Shown piece by piece: positions 47,496-58,570 of a stretch of DNA of 64,000 bases. The stretch covers positions 206,515,660-206,579,659 of the forward strand of contig OX422213.1 in NCBI GenBank assembly GCA_949130495.1, written 5' to 3'. The first letter of the stretch is position 1, and every line of letters begins with the position of its first letter. The position numbers and the translations under genes are program-made. Below the pieces are notes generated by a model. That model had not been told where the DNA came from, made no database searches, and was given only the letters and a program-made list of their open reading frames with translations. This stretch comes from Sambucus nigra. Its lineage: Eukaryota > Streptophyta > Magnoliopsida > Dipsacales > Adoxaceae.

Positions 47496-50400
47496 TGTAA
47501 TACCCCGTACTTTTATGGATATTTATTTATGGGATTAATTAAATTAAATGGGAATTAATTGAGAATTAATCCGGATAAAATACTAACGAGATGTGAGTTG
47601 GTATTTGATTATAATGTGTATACATATGATGTGATATGAATACTGAAAATATTGAAATTGTCGCGAGATAGAAATACGGCAATTTGGAAATTTTGTTAAG
47701 AATCGTGTGACAGTCGCGTCATGAATGTAATTATTTTAATTAAAAAGTAAATTTTATTTTTTATCAACCGAATGGCCATTTTGAGTGCGCCAACGAGTCC
47801 AGAAGGGTCGAAATGGTCAGAAAATACTAGCCGGGGGTTTAGTTTGGGCCCCGGGGCATTTTAGGCCATACCGACAACTTAAAAGGGTATTTTGGTAATT
47901 TTAGAAATTTTGACCAACGAATTTTGGGAGTTTAAAATAGGGAATTTAATAACCCACTAACCCATTACCAACACTTAACTGATTAGAGGGCTACGGGGGT
48001 TTCATGAGAAGTTAAGAGAAGTTCCCAAAAGAAAACCTTAACCACCATCTTCAACCTTCAACCTTGGGAGAAAAAGAGAGAGAGCAACCTTCATCAATTC
48101 AACACCAAATTCAGAGAATAATCCAAGGCAAGTGGTTTAATTACGTTAATTTCAAGCGAATGTTTCTTCCATGCTTAGAAATCTACAAAATTGCATTTAT
48201 TTGGGGCGATTGATAAAAACCCATGAATTTGAGGATTAAAACTATAAACCATGTTAGGAATTGCATGTAGACATATTCTGGACGAATTATGAATCCAAAA
48301 TATAAGCCTTGATGATCTAAAAACGAATTTAAGAAGATAATTATTATTGTTCTTGAAAGAAATAGAAAACTAGGGTTCTTGATGAAGTTTTGATCCAAAT
48401 AAAGCCCTTGGTTGATGATTTATTGGTTTTAGAACGTTAACAATGTTGTAGGATGGTTGTATGATGATATTATAATGTTAGATTAGAGTTTCATGCATTA
48501 TAATGGAATTTTGGGGCGAAACTTGGACTGCAAAACAAAGCAGTCCGTAGCATAATTGGTGCGCTCGATCGATCGACATTCATAGGTCGATCGATCGACA
48601 TTCATAGGTCGATCGATCGATCACCATCGATCGATCGAACATACAAGGTCGATCGATCGACCTTCCCAGAATGAGTAAAATCTTCCCATTTAAAATTTTA
48701 AGGATGTTAACCCTAGAAAATTATTGATGGAGACTTTGTGAGTATTCTTAGACTTAAGGAAGACCAGTAGGTATGGTTGTGAAATCGGACCTTAATTAGA
48801 ATTTAATTTGGGATAGTTGTCTAAAATCCAATAAAGCTCGACGAGTGAGATAATATTAGGGTTAAAAGAGTAAATTCGAATAATTTGATGAAATGAGGTT
48901 TGGGGCAGAAGTAAGAATCTTAAGAATAATGATGTTATATGTGAGAACAAGTGACGGCTTAAATAATTGTATTAACGGATATTTGGGATATATTGCGGAG
49001 TAAAATATAGAAGTGTGATTGGAACCAAATAATATTTGTGGATTAGGACGTGAGTGACTAATCACGTTGTGAGAATAATTGATGACTTAAATACATACGA
49101 ACCGAACATATGAAAGGTGTAAAATTATAAGTTGGTATGAGAATGAGAAGTATACCACTAATCAATTATGGTAATTACTAAGATGTGTGCATGCTTAGTA
49201 TATGTATATGATTTTATGTGTATGACATACCTACCATACTTTCTACCACGGGAGGTTTGTGTTCGCTTAGGGCCATCTAATCTTTGTGTGCCTACGGGGG
49301 GATATAGATTGGTACCTCGAGGACATAGGTCAGAGAAGGACTTATTAGGAAGTTAATAAGTCTGCTGATCGTAAGAGCGTAGGTATGTGCGTGACCCATG
49401 TGATGTGACTGTGTTCGCCTCCATTGATTGTGATTGTTGTTATCTGAGAATGATTCCTAAGAGATTCGGAATGCGTGATCCTTATGTACGTGATGTACTG
49501 GGATAAATAGCAGAGTATGTGTGCACCGCAGCTTAGCCTCGGGGTGCTTGTATTGTATATTTATGATGTGAATGATATACGATTAAATGAACAGACTTGT
49601 CATGTTAAATTATGAGAATAATTTATAGTAACTCCTTGAGAAGATAAATAAGGGGATAACCTCTAGAAAATGGTAATGCTAATAATTGAGAATCCGAGTT
49701 TAAGTAATGTTATCTATTCAAGTGATAACATTGGGAAATTATATTGTGAATCGGGTAGATGGGTTAGATCTTATGTCGGTTTAGCTAGATATGAATACCA
49801 CTTAGATGGGTATTGTACGTTAGGAGTGCACAATTAGTCGAGGGGTGAGTATTTCATGTGAGAGCACGTCCTAACATGTATTTTGCATTCATTGTTTTAA
49901 TGTTATTAAAGCACTTGCTGTTTTTAAAATACTCTCCACTTTCGGGCTCTGACCCGTTTGCTTTTAAATCTATTTTTTGTAAAAACCTTTTAGGTGCCCA
50001 GCCACAAGGACACCATGCATAGGATTTCCATTCAGGTGACGAGCTGTAGCTGTTGTGGAAGTTACAGGGCCTTGACAGTAGACGCCTCTTTTCTAGTCTT
50101 GACTCCATATTCAGTTCCATCAATTGTAGGGCATGTCGCACATTTCTTTTAGAGACATTTTACATTTCAGTTATTCAGATTGTGGATTGTAATTAATTCA
50201 GGATTCAGACTTGTTTTATTATTTCAGTTGTGGGATTGTTGTGAGGAGTATTTCCTCCAGACTCTTTATTACTTGTTGATTTCACTATTGGGACTTTATT
50301 GTGTATGGTTATGTTATTCTTTTATTCTTCACTTACTTCATGTTAATCAGATTTAATTTAAAATTGGCAACTCGCTTTTTAAATACTAGGTGGTTAGTAA

Positions 50401-50508
50401 TCATTAAAATGTTTTCGACAGTGATGCTACTAACTGAACCAACTTGGCATTTTGAATTAATTTAATAAAGGAGTAGCTACCCGGTATTTAATTAGTCGGG
50501 GTATCACA
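47496..50508 (+). repeat. Chromovirus-like 5' LTR, full length (3,013 bp)
   Basis: Starts TGTAATACCCCGTACTTTT and ends CGGGGTATCACA, directly followed by GG and the primer site TGGTATCAGAGC, so it is a true 5' LTR. GGGCTCTGACCCGT, AGGTGCCCAGCCAC and the ATCGAT-type palindrome array align with the solo LTR at 10,238. It lies inside the LTR fragment that starts at 46,854. The matching 3' LTR is not in the window. Confidence 0.9.
48564..48662 (+). repeat. Array of TCGATCGATCGA palindromes in the LTR
   Basis: A 22-base unit (GATCGATCGA plus CATTCATAGGTC) occurs twice and is followed by two altered copies, giving several overlapping TCGATCGA palindromes. Confidence 0.85.
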
Positions 50509-50510
50509 GG

Positions 50511-50522
50511 TGGTATCAGAGC
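50511..50522 (+). other. Primer-binding site (initiator Met tRNA)
   Basis: TGGTATCAGAGC two bases behind the LTR end, complementary to the 3' end of initiator tRNA-Met, the usual primer of chromoviruses and many copia elements. Confidence 0.9.
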
Positions 50523-52139
50523 ATCAGGTTCTAGTGTCCTTTAGGATCTGTACGGCTTATTATGCTTCCAGCGTAACTTTCTTTGATGTAGAGCCCTATG
50601 CTTAGGATTGTTGATATCTTTGGTGAGATTTCGTTCTCCTGCTATGATGTATATGATAGCGAATCGTATTGCGATCGGGTGTATTTGTGTGCCGAACAAT
50701 GTAGTACGTCAGACGAAGACAGTTGGGTGAACAGCAGGAGGCAAAAATATATTGAGGTTAATTGATTTATTTAAAGAAGGATGGCCGTAGTTAAAGTCAC
50801 CGATATTATGGCACGGAAGTCCTGAATGATATAGAAGGCTAAGGCGCGACTTGAGACTTTCGGGTACAGCTATAGTAGGAATGGGGTCAAATTAGACACA
50901 TCCAACAAGATTGGAATAGGAGAAAAAGGGTTAGGTGTAGCATTGAAGAGAACCAGCAGTAGCAATACTCGAAAGGCGAAGACGGTATGTGCTAGCCAAA
51001 CGAACGCAATGTATCCAAAGGCTTGGACATATGTCAGGATATGACCAATTGAGAGTGAAAATTTGGAGAAATTTTCCTTGACTCGTAAGAGTGGAGATTC
51101 AATGGTGAGAAACAAGCAACCCACTTAAAAGTGGAATGTGATGTCAAAAGGGTGTACACGTATGGTTTGACCATAAATTCCTTCATCAGATATTCAGGTT
51201 GGAAGGCGAATGTTATTCTGAACTCACATAAGAGGGCCAAACAGGGGTCAATTTGTGAGGAGAAATTTAATGTTGTAGCGAACCTTACACCGGGTGGAGA
51301 ATGTGGTATGGAGAAGAGGATGTTAAAGGGAGAATCTACATACAAGAAGAATTGTTAGCTCTTATGGGGAATTCTGCTTGGATGATAAATACAGATAGTA
51401 ATTATATCGCGTGGTGTAAATTTGAAGGTAAATGTTCCCTTGGGTAGGGAGATACAAAAATCGAAAAAAAATTATAGAATAAGACTGGGAAAATGGTGTT
51501 GGAGTTACACCACAAGGAGGAAGACCCAATGGAGAAACCGTTAAAATAATTCGATAGCGGAATTACTACCGAGCGATGATAATTTCAGTAAGAGAGGTGG
51601 AAAACTAGTAGCATGTTCCTTAGGTACATCAATCTAAGGGAACAATGGTGATAGTCTTCATAGCTGAGACTACCAACGTCCGAGGAAAGGATCACTTTAA
51701 CATGGTCAGGGTGACCGGAAATAAGAGGAGTATGTGTAGAGGTACTTTGTGGGAGTGAAAACCCGTACTTTATAATTTTTTACCGATACAAGAGTAGGGA
51801 TCAAGGTATTGTGCCTGGCGAGGGCAACAGTTATTGAAATATCCGGTTTGGGACAGACATGTGTGGTAAGTCCAGGAACCATTTAAGCAGCCGGGACGAT
51901 TGTTAGGATAGAAGTATGAGTTATATCCTCAGATGAGGATGCATGTTATTTGTGGCAGGAATGAGTTGCTACATTCGTTATAATTGTTATTCTCACTTGA
52001 GAGTCGAGTTTAGTGAGTATATCAGTAATTTTATTATATATAAGAATATTTTCCCTGATAGTGTGGGGGTTACTTTTATTGTCATCCGCGGAGGATGAAT
52101 GGGTATATTAATAGCGGTCTATGCTTTATCGAAATTACT
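50523..52139 (+). other. Degenerate interior of the chromovirus-like element
   Basis: Behind the primer site only short frames remain (for example 51,131-51,358). No gag, zinc-knuckle or protease motif could be firmly placed. The interior is either strongly decayed or was never coding (a LARD-like element). It ends before an unrelated reversed Tat RT fragment. Confidence 0.45.
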
Positions 52140-52206
52140 CGTTTTAGTGCTGTGTTATACGAGTATGATATCATCGTTTTAGTGTTGTGTTATACGAGTA
52201 TGATAT
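52140..52206 (+). repeat. 35-bp tandem duplication
   Basis: CGTTTTAGTGCTGTGTTATA with CGAGTATGATAT (52,140-52,171) recurs at 52,175-52,206 with one substitution. It lies at the junction between the chromovirus-like interior and the reversed Tat fragment. Confidence 0.9.
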
Positions 52207-53100
52207 GTCATCCAGGCTGATTTCTTCTACGAGTACCACCCATTCATCTGATTTCTGAGCCCACTTTCGGTCTTCTATCAATAGGCCACTGAACTTCTTG
52301 TAATCGATGGTCATCTCTGCGGGAAGTTTCATCCCAAACCTTTAGAGTTGATCTAGTATTGCAGGCAATTCCATGCTTCCCCCATCTGATCGGGTGTGGA
52401 GGATAATATAGGCTCGTGTAAGGAGCAACAAGGCTTGATCAATAAAGCTTGTGGTATGTAGGAAAAAGTACGAGCAGAACTTGAGAGGTTTAGGTGAGAT
52501 TGTGGTTATGATGGTTATTTTGGTAGGTACAATTTGAGTATAAGGGATTAAAATATGGGTTATTTTCCAAGAAGATGGCATTTTCTCCGATTTCGTGTGC
52601 TAGGGGAGGGTTATGAGTGGTGTTGGGTTTGGGATTAGATGCTGGAGCAATGATGTTGTTAACACATCATTGCGGGGACGATATTTGTAGATATTGGGAA
52701 GAGTGTAATCCTTTGGGTATACTTTATTTAGATCTCGATAGTCGATGCACCTGTGGAGTATCCCTCCTGATTTCATTGCGGGGACGATATTTGCAACCCA
52801 TGTAATGTATTCGACTACGTGAATGAAAATCATATTCAGCTATTTCATTACTTATTCTTTGACCTTGAGGGACCATTCTGCTCAGAGTTTCCTTAGTTTA
52901 TGTTTAATGGGTTTGCTTTATGAGAATGTGGGAATCTCGTGCTGAGCTATTTCTGGGTCGATGTCGAGCATGTCTTCGTAGGACTGTGTGAAGGCGTTTA
53001 TGAACTCTTTCATCAACTTTTCAAATTATGCCCGCTTATGCTCGTTGAGGGTGGACCTTAACATAATCTCGCGCATATGTCTACAAGAACCAAAATTAAT
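52207..53100 (-). pseudogene. Inverted N-terminal RT fragment of a Tat element
   Basis: On the minus strand 53,060-52,600 reads EFINAFTQSYEDMLDIDPEI, then KPIKHKLRKL, EWSLKVKE, EYITWVANIVPAMKSGG and CIDYRDLNKVYPKDYTLPNI. This is the start of a Ty3/gypsy RT (fingers region). After the PNI motif the sequence jumps: a 20-base block CATTGCGGGGACGATATTTG occurs at 52,668 and again at 52,774, so the end is a rearranged copy. Further down (52,581-52,207) an open stretch with MKLPAEMTIDYKKFSG could not be assigned. The rest of RT lies on the plus strand from 53,190. Confidence 0.8.
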
Positions 53101-53189
53101 AACAATAGTCTCATCATCATTAGTTTGAATGCGGCTATGTTGTTTATAATTTTCCTTATTGAGATCAGTTTATAATCGTTCATTTACAA

Positions 53190-55998
53190 AATCACCATCA
53201 TCAAAAGGATGATTACACTCTTCCCAATATCTACATGATTGTAAATAACACGGCCAGCAATATGCTCAAATTATTTTTTGGTAGATTTATCAGTTACAAA
53301 CAGATCAAGATGTACCCTGACCATCAAGAGAAAACTTCCTTCATCACCCTATGGGGAACCTTCTGTTATACCGTCATGCCATTTGGGCTCAAAAATGTCG
53401 AGGCTACCTAGTAAAGGGCTGCCATGACCATCCTAAACGACCTCATTCATAAAGAAGTTGAGGTCCATGTTGATGACATGATCATCAAGTCCAAGACTCG
53501 AGAAGGTCATATCCCCGCCCTGAGAAAATTCTTCGAGCGACTGTGACAGTACCAGATACGGATCAACCCACAGAAAAGTGTCTTCGGCGTCATTAAAGGG
53601 AAAATCCTTGGATTCATGGTCATTGAAAAAGGAATTGAACCAGACCACACCAAATTATAATCCATACTCGAGATACCACTACCCTTGATACAGAAACAAG
53701 TACATGAGTTCCTGGGTAAGATGCAATATATCAATCGATTCATCTGACAACTGACCTCTATCTGCGAACCCATTTTTAAACTTCTATGGAAGGACTCAAC
53801 CATAGATTGGAACGAGGAGTTCCAAGAATATTTTGACCAAATCAAGCAATACCTTACCTGACCTCTAGTGCTCATACCTCCGCAGCCATGTCTCCCTTTC
53901 CTTTTATACTTGATTGTCACTTATACTACAGTCGGGGCTTTGCTACCCCAATAAATTGAAGAATCCCATAAGAAAATAGCCATCTACTAAGCTAGTCGAA
54001 AACTAGTCGGGGATGGAGTCAACTACGCTACCTTAAAGAAGGCATGTGCCACCCTGGTCTGGGTCACGAAGAAACTAAAACACTACATGCTTACATTCCC
54101 CATCAGACTAGTATCCCATATTGATCTTATAAAATGCATGCTAGATAAGTTGAATGGACAATCGATTGATGTTGTTAGCGGATTTTAACATTGTGTACGT
54201 CACATGGAAAGCCATGAAGAGGAGGGTCATCTTCAACTACCTTATTAATTATTTGATAGAAGGAACCGAAGTTTGGTTCTCCAAATTCCAAGACGAAGAC
54301 ATTCTATGCAACTCTTAGGAGGATCTCAGGTGGCAAATGTTCTTTGACAGAGCTGCCAACAAGAAATGGTACGGCATTAGGATACTCTTGGTCGCTCCCG
54401 GTGACTCTCACACCCCCATTACCATCAAGCTAGACTTTCCTTGCACCAACAACATGACAAAGTGGCTCAAGATCGCCCTCGAGAATGGCATCAAGCACTT
54501 AGACGTCTATGGACACTCTACCCTCATTATCGGACAAATTTTCAGAAAATGGAAAGTCAAAGATGTGAAGATCCTCCCCTTCCATGCCAACCTAGAAAAT
54601 CTTTCCTCCTAATTCAAAGATGTTATCTTCCATTACCTTCTTTGCTCAAATAATAGCCTAGTCAATGCACTAGCAACCTTGGCCTTCATGGCCGACATGA
54701 CTAAGGGAATAATAATGGCCCTTTTATTGGTCCAAAAATAAGTTATCCTTACTCATTATTACCACATCGAGCTCGTCACCGAAAAAGATTTTGATATGGA
54801 GGGATTATGGTACTATGACATTTGGAACCTTTTCAAATTTGATAGGTATTCCCGATATGCAGATAAAAAAGACCGTGTGACCCTTCGTAAACTGACTACC
54901 CAATATATTATCTGTGATAAAGCACTTTTTAAGAGAAACTTCGATAGAACCGATTTTCATTGCATAGTCGAGGCTGATATTGAAGAAATGACCAAAAAAT
55001 CCATAGTGTATAATGTGATCCCCATATGAACGATCATATGCTTGCCAATAAAATCATTCGTCAAGGGTACTAGTGAACCACTATGATCCAAGACTGCACT
55101 GCCTATGTTCGGAGATGCCTCGAATGCCAACAGTTTGCCAACCAGCAACACTTTCCTCCTCAAGAGCTATACAACATGACTTCTTTCTAGACCTTCTCTA
55201 CCTGGGGTATAGACATCATGGGGAAGGTCACTCCCAAATCTTCTAATGGGCATAATTTCAGCCTAGTCGCCATTGACTACTTTATGAAATGGGTCAAAGT
55301 AGAGTCATACATGGTAATGAATGCAAAGAAACTGTCCAAGTCTATCTGAAAGAGTATAATCTGATGTTGCGTCGATGTCACAAAATTAGTCGACGAGTAT
55401 GGAATCCATAGACACGAGTCTTTTCCCTACTGGTCCCAAACCAACGGTGTTGTAGAAGCCGCCAATAAGAGCCTCAAAGCCATCACCAGTAAGATTACTG
55501 AAAGCTGCAGAGACTGGGTTGCTCTAATCCTATATATCTTCTGGGGATACCACACCTCTATCAGGACACCTACTGGGGCTACCCCTATTCTCTGGTATAT
55601 GACATGGAGGCGGTTCTCCCTATTAAACTAAAAGTACCTTCTCTGCGTATCATTCTCTAAAGCAAAGTTAGTTGGGAAAACTGGCATGAAAGTCGCTATA
55701 ATGAACTCTCACTCTTAGATAAAAAAAGATTCAAAGCTCTATACCACATGCAAGGGTATCATTGTCAGATCACACGATGATTCAACAGGAAAGTCAAGGA
55801 TTGTGAAATCCAAGAAGGATACCTTTCCCTCAAAGAAATTTTAGAAGCTATATGGGACCTCAAAGGGAAGTTCGAACCTAATTGGAGCGGTCCCTACATC
55901 GTGAATAAAATATTGTCAGGTGGCGCTGCTATGCTCACAGATCTAAATGGAGAAGAGATGGTGCATCCAATCTACCTTGACCGTCTCAAGAAATTTTA
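53190..55998 (+). pseudogene. Tat-lineage pol: RT palm, RNase H, archaeal RNase H, integrase
   Basis: RT resumes at about 53,200 (ITLFPIS in a shifted frame, then YKQIKMYPDHQEKTSFITLW, GTFCYTVMPFGLKNVEATY). The catalytic box is EVHVDDMIIKSKT, with Tyr replaced by His but both Asp kept. Thumb and RNase H follow (FLGKMQYINRFI, TVGALLPQ, NYATLKKACATLVW). The archaeal RNase H (54,320-54,720, KLDFPCTNNM..WLKIALENG) has lost about nine residues with the catalytic Glu. Integrase zinc-binding and core parts follow (DCTAYVRRCLECQQFANQQ, GIDIMGKVTPKSSNGHNF). The segment with the second catalytic Asp (SDNG) is deleted near 55,350. The end (KFEPNWSGPYIVNKI) is at about 55,998. Many stops. Confidence 0.85.
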
Positions 55999-57254
55999 CC
56001 CTTAATTCAAACTCTCGGCATGCTACGACTCTTCTCATCCCCCTTCTATTCTGAAAAAATCTCTTCACCTCCCCTACCCAAAACTACATAGGACCTAATC
56101 CTCTCAAAGCACCCTTTTCAAAAAGAGGCTCACAAATTTTCAAAACCCAGATAGGTACATAGGCAGCCCATACGACACATGGGCATGGGCATGGTCCTTT
56201 TTTCACAAAATGATATTATTTTCTTCCCCCAAGAATGGTGATCCATTTCATCATTTACATGAACAAAAGGATTATGTATGCCTTAATGATTGGTATAGAT
56301 AGTTCAAATACAAAATTTATCAAAAGACAGAACAAAATAGGTCAAAAGTACTTTTATTTCAATCATGGAATATGGTTATTATACGAAATATCAGTGACGG
56401 GAGCCAAACCTTTAACCCCCCCCCCCCCCCCCCCCCAAACCTTCATTACAAACTACCAATCCCTACTAATAACTAGCTTCATAAAAAATCCAAAAACATA
56501 CCAAACACTTTCACCTACATCTACACAAACTCCTTATAAAAACACATACATAACCATCTTCAAAAAACCCTGCCATTAGTTACTGGGTTACCCTACCTCA
56601 TCATCATAAGCTACTCCCAGAGGTTCTCAAGTCTCCCACTCCTAATTGGTGTTCCAGATGAGCTCCATGCAATGGTATGCCTTGATAATCTTCGATGAAA
56701 TCATAATACCATCATCCATGGCATCAAAAGAAAAAGGCCATCTTTGCTCAGTCTCATCCTACAAAATCATCTTAACTACCGATTTTCATAACCATTTTAA
56801 ATCATCTCCAAACACAAACTAAGCCCCTCTAAAGGATTGTGATGGATGGGTAGATGATTGAAGACACTTCCATAGAAGCCCCAGTTTCATCCTCAAGAAC
56901 TCAGTCAAGTCCTCCACCCGAAAGAAATTATTTATACGAGGAGGCACAATCTACTCCCACCTTACCTGGAGCAGAAGCCACTAAAGAAAATATGAGGAAG
57001 TATGTCAAAGACCGACTAACCACACACACCGGTATTATCCTAACTGCAAAATAGGTTGCAAATCCCATACTATGGCACAGACCAGAAGAGGTATTGGGCC
57101 CCGTGCACCACACGCCAGTTAACCCAGTTCTCCGTCAAAGGATTGAAACTGAAGAAGGGTCCAGTAAAGAAATTGGGAACACCCGACAGAGGGAACTCAG
57201 GAGAATCCGCCAGGCGCAGTTTCTAAGAAAGTCACATGAATTACATGATAGGAC
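55999..57254 (+). other. Retroelement region after integrase, with a 21-C run
   Basis: Parallels 4,319-5,484: GAACAAAAGGATTATGTATG at 56,262 equals the copy near 4,575. A run of 21 C lies at 56,416-56,436, where the other copy has only five. 56,854-57,054 is open (ending KYVKDRLTTHTGIILTAK) and corresponds to 5,155-5,355, which suggests an old short coding part of unknown function. Confidence 0.45.
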
Positions 57255-57850
57255 GCCCCTATAGAAGGTCAGTCCGACCTTCCTTCCAGGCCTCCAAGCC
57301 ATTCAAGGTCTCAGCTAACATCACCTCTGCATGACTACAGTGGTACGACATCCATGACACTATCGTGGCTACCTGAGGCTCAGCCATCAAGTCACCTATC
57401 ACCAAAAAAGGCCTAGCAGTCATGCCCAAAGCTATAGCTCCGGTAAAACCAGCATCAAAACTATCCCTCCAACACACCGAGTTCATAATTGTTGGGAGGA
57501 TGATATTTCCTCCATGAACCAATGGCCGAGTGGCTTAGGGGTAAATATGAAGTAACTTTGCCAAAGACACCTAGGGATAATGGGAAAGATCGAGCATAGT
57601 TGCCACAACACTGGGGTTGACACCTAGCATCATAGCAAACCCTCACAAGTGGGTCATACCTCGTCTAAATTGAACCGAAAAACATGGTCTTCGAGCTACT
57701 AGAACTGTACCCCTAGTTCTAGAAGATTCCAGTCTATGGCATGATTATGCCATAAGGAGACCCAACGCAAACTAAAGGTTTCATAGTCGATGTTGTAGAG
57801 TCACATTGCCTCTAAACTCTGCAGGTAGGAAGAAAAAGCCTCGGACATCT
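57255..57850 (-). pseudogene. Extra antisense ORF of the Tat element, second copy
   Basis: On the minus strand the frame starts at an ATG near 57,850 (MAV, stop, MSEAFSSYLQSLEAM). It continues YNIDYETFSLRWVSLWHNHA, EDHVFRFNLDEV, then IILPTIMNSVCWRDSFDAGF, PFLVIGDLMAEPQVATIV and AETLNGLEAWKEGRTDLL. It aligns throughout with the 5.5-6.1 kb antisense ORF (LVIGDLM.PQ, MSYH, AETLNGL). Several stops break it. The two copies differ mostly by substitutions, so the frame was probably maintained in the ancestor. A DUF7745-like protein of unknown function. Confidence 0.6.
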
Positions 57851-57943
57851 AGACAGCCATTTGTAGAGAAGAAGAAAGCTATAGAAGAAAGAATGAGAAT
57901 GGTGGTGAGGACTCACCCCCCAACCCACCCAAAAAAAAGCTAA

Positions 57944-57951
57944 TTTTTATA
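57944..57951 (-). promoter_or_regulatory. TATA box of the second antisense ORF
   Basis: TATAAAAA on the minus strand about 100 bases before the ATG, matching the position of TATAAAAG in the first copy. Confidence 0.45.
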
Positions 57952-58099
57952 CTAAAAATTCTCACAAAAAGACGAACCATTCAAAGCCTCACTATTTTCA
58001 CTGCCCCCATAGTACCTGATATGACCAAAATGTACCCTCATCTCTTAGGACGACGGGCATCACATCTCACGGCCGAATCGTCACAAGAGCCTCACATAT

Positions 58100-58570
58100 C
58101 ATTGGCGGGGTCATCCAGATAAGGGTCGGCTATGGCTTAATCCTCAGCAGGGTCGTCCAGATAAGGGTCGGCCACGGCTTAATCATTGGCAGGGTCGTCC
58201 AGATAAGGGTCGACCTCAGTAGGGTCGGTTATGGCTAAATCCTTAGCAGGGTCGGTTATGGCTAAATCCTTAGCAGGGTCGTCCAGATAAGGGTCGGCCT
58301 CAGTAGGGTTGGCCATGGCTAAATCCTCAGCAGGGTCGTCCAGATAAGGGTCGGTCTCAGTAAGGTCGGCCATGACTTAATCATTGGCCGGGTCATCCAG
58401 ATAAGGGTCGGCCTCAGCAGGGTCGGCCACGGCTTAATCCTCAATAGGGTCGGCCAGATAAGGGTTGGCCACGACTTAATCATTAGCGAGGTCATCCAGA
58501 TAAGGGTATGCCTCACCAGGGTCGGCCATGGCTTAATCCTCAGCAGGGTCGTGTAGATAAGGGTCGGAAC
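58100..58570. repeat. Minisatellite with nine CCAGATAAGGGT-type units
   Basis: Units of about 57 and 42 bases built from GGGTCGTCCAGATAAGGGTC, GGCCTCAGTAGGGTCGGCC and ATGGCTTAATCCTCAGCA recur with small changes; nine AGATAAGGG cores are present. Since both unit lengths are multiples of three, the minus strand keeps a frame with repeated DPYLDDPA..DLA peptides (58,373-58,179). It lies at the start of the 58-kb Tat LTR region. Confidence 0.85.

Noticed and set aside
48564..48662. CRISPR-like array
   Set aside because: Units are palindromic and nearly contiguous, without unique spacers, and lie inside a plant LTR.
51034..51345. Minus-strand 103-codon frame behind the primer site
   Set aside because: No gag or other motif; it overlaps an equally featureless plus-strand frame.
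58100..58570. CRISPR-like array or satellite
   Set aside because: Units vary and abut without spacers; it is a local minisatellite in a retroelement.
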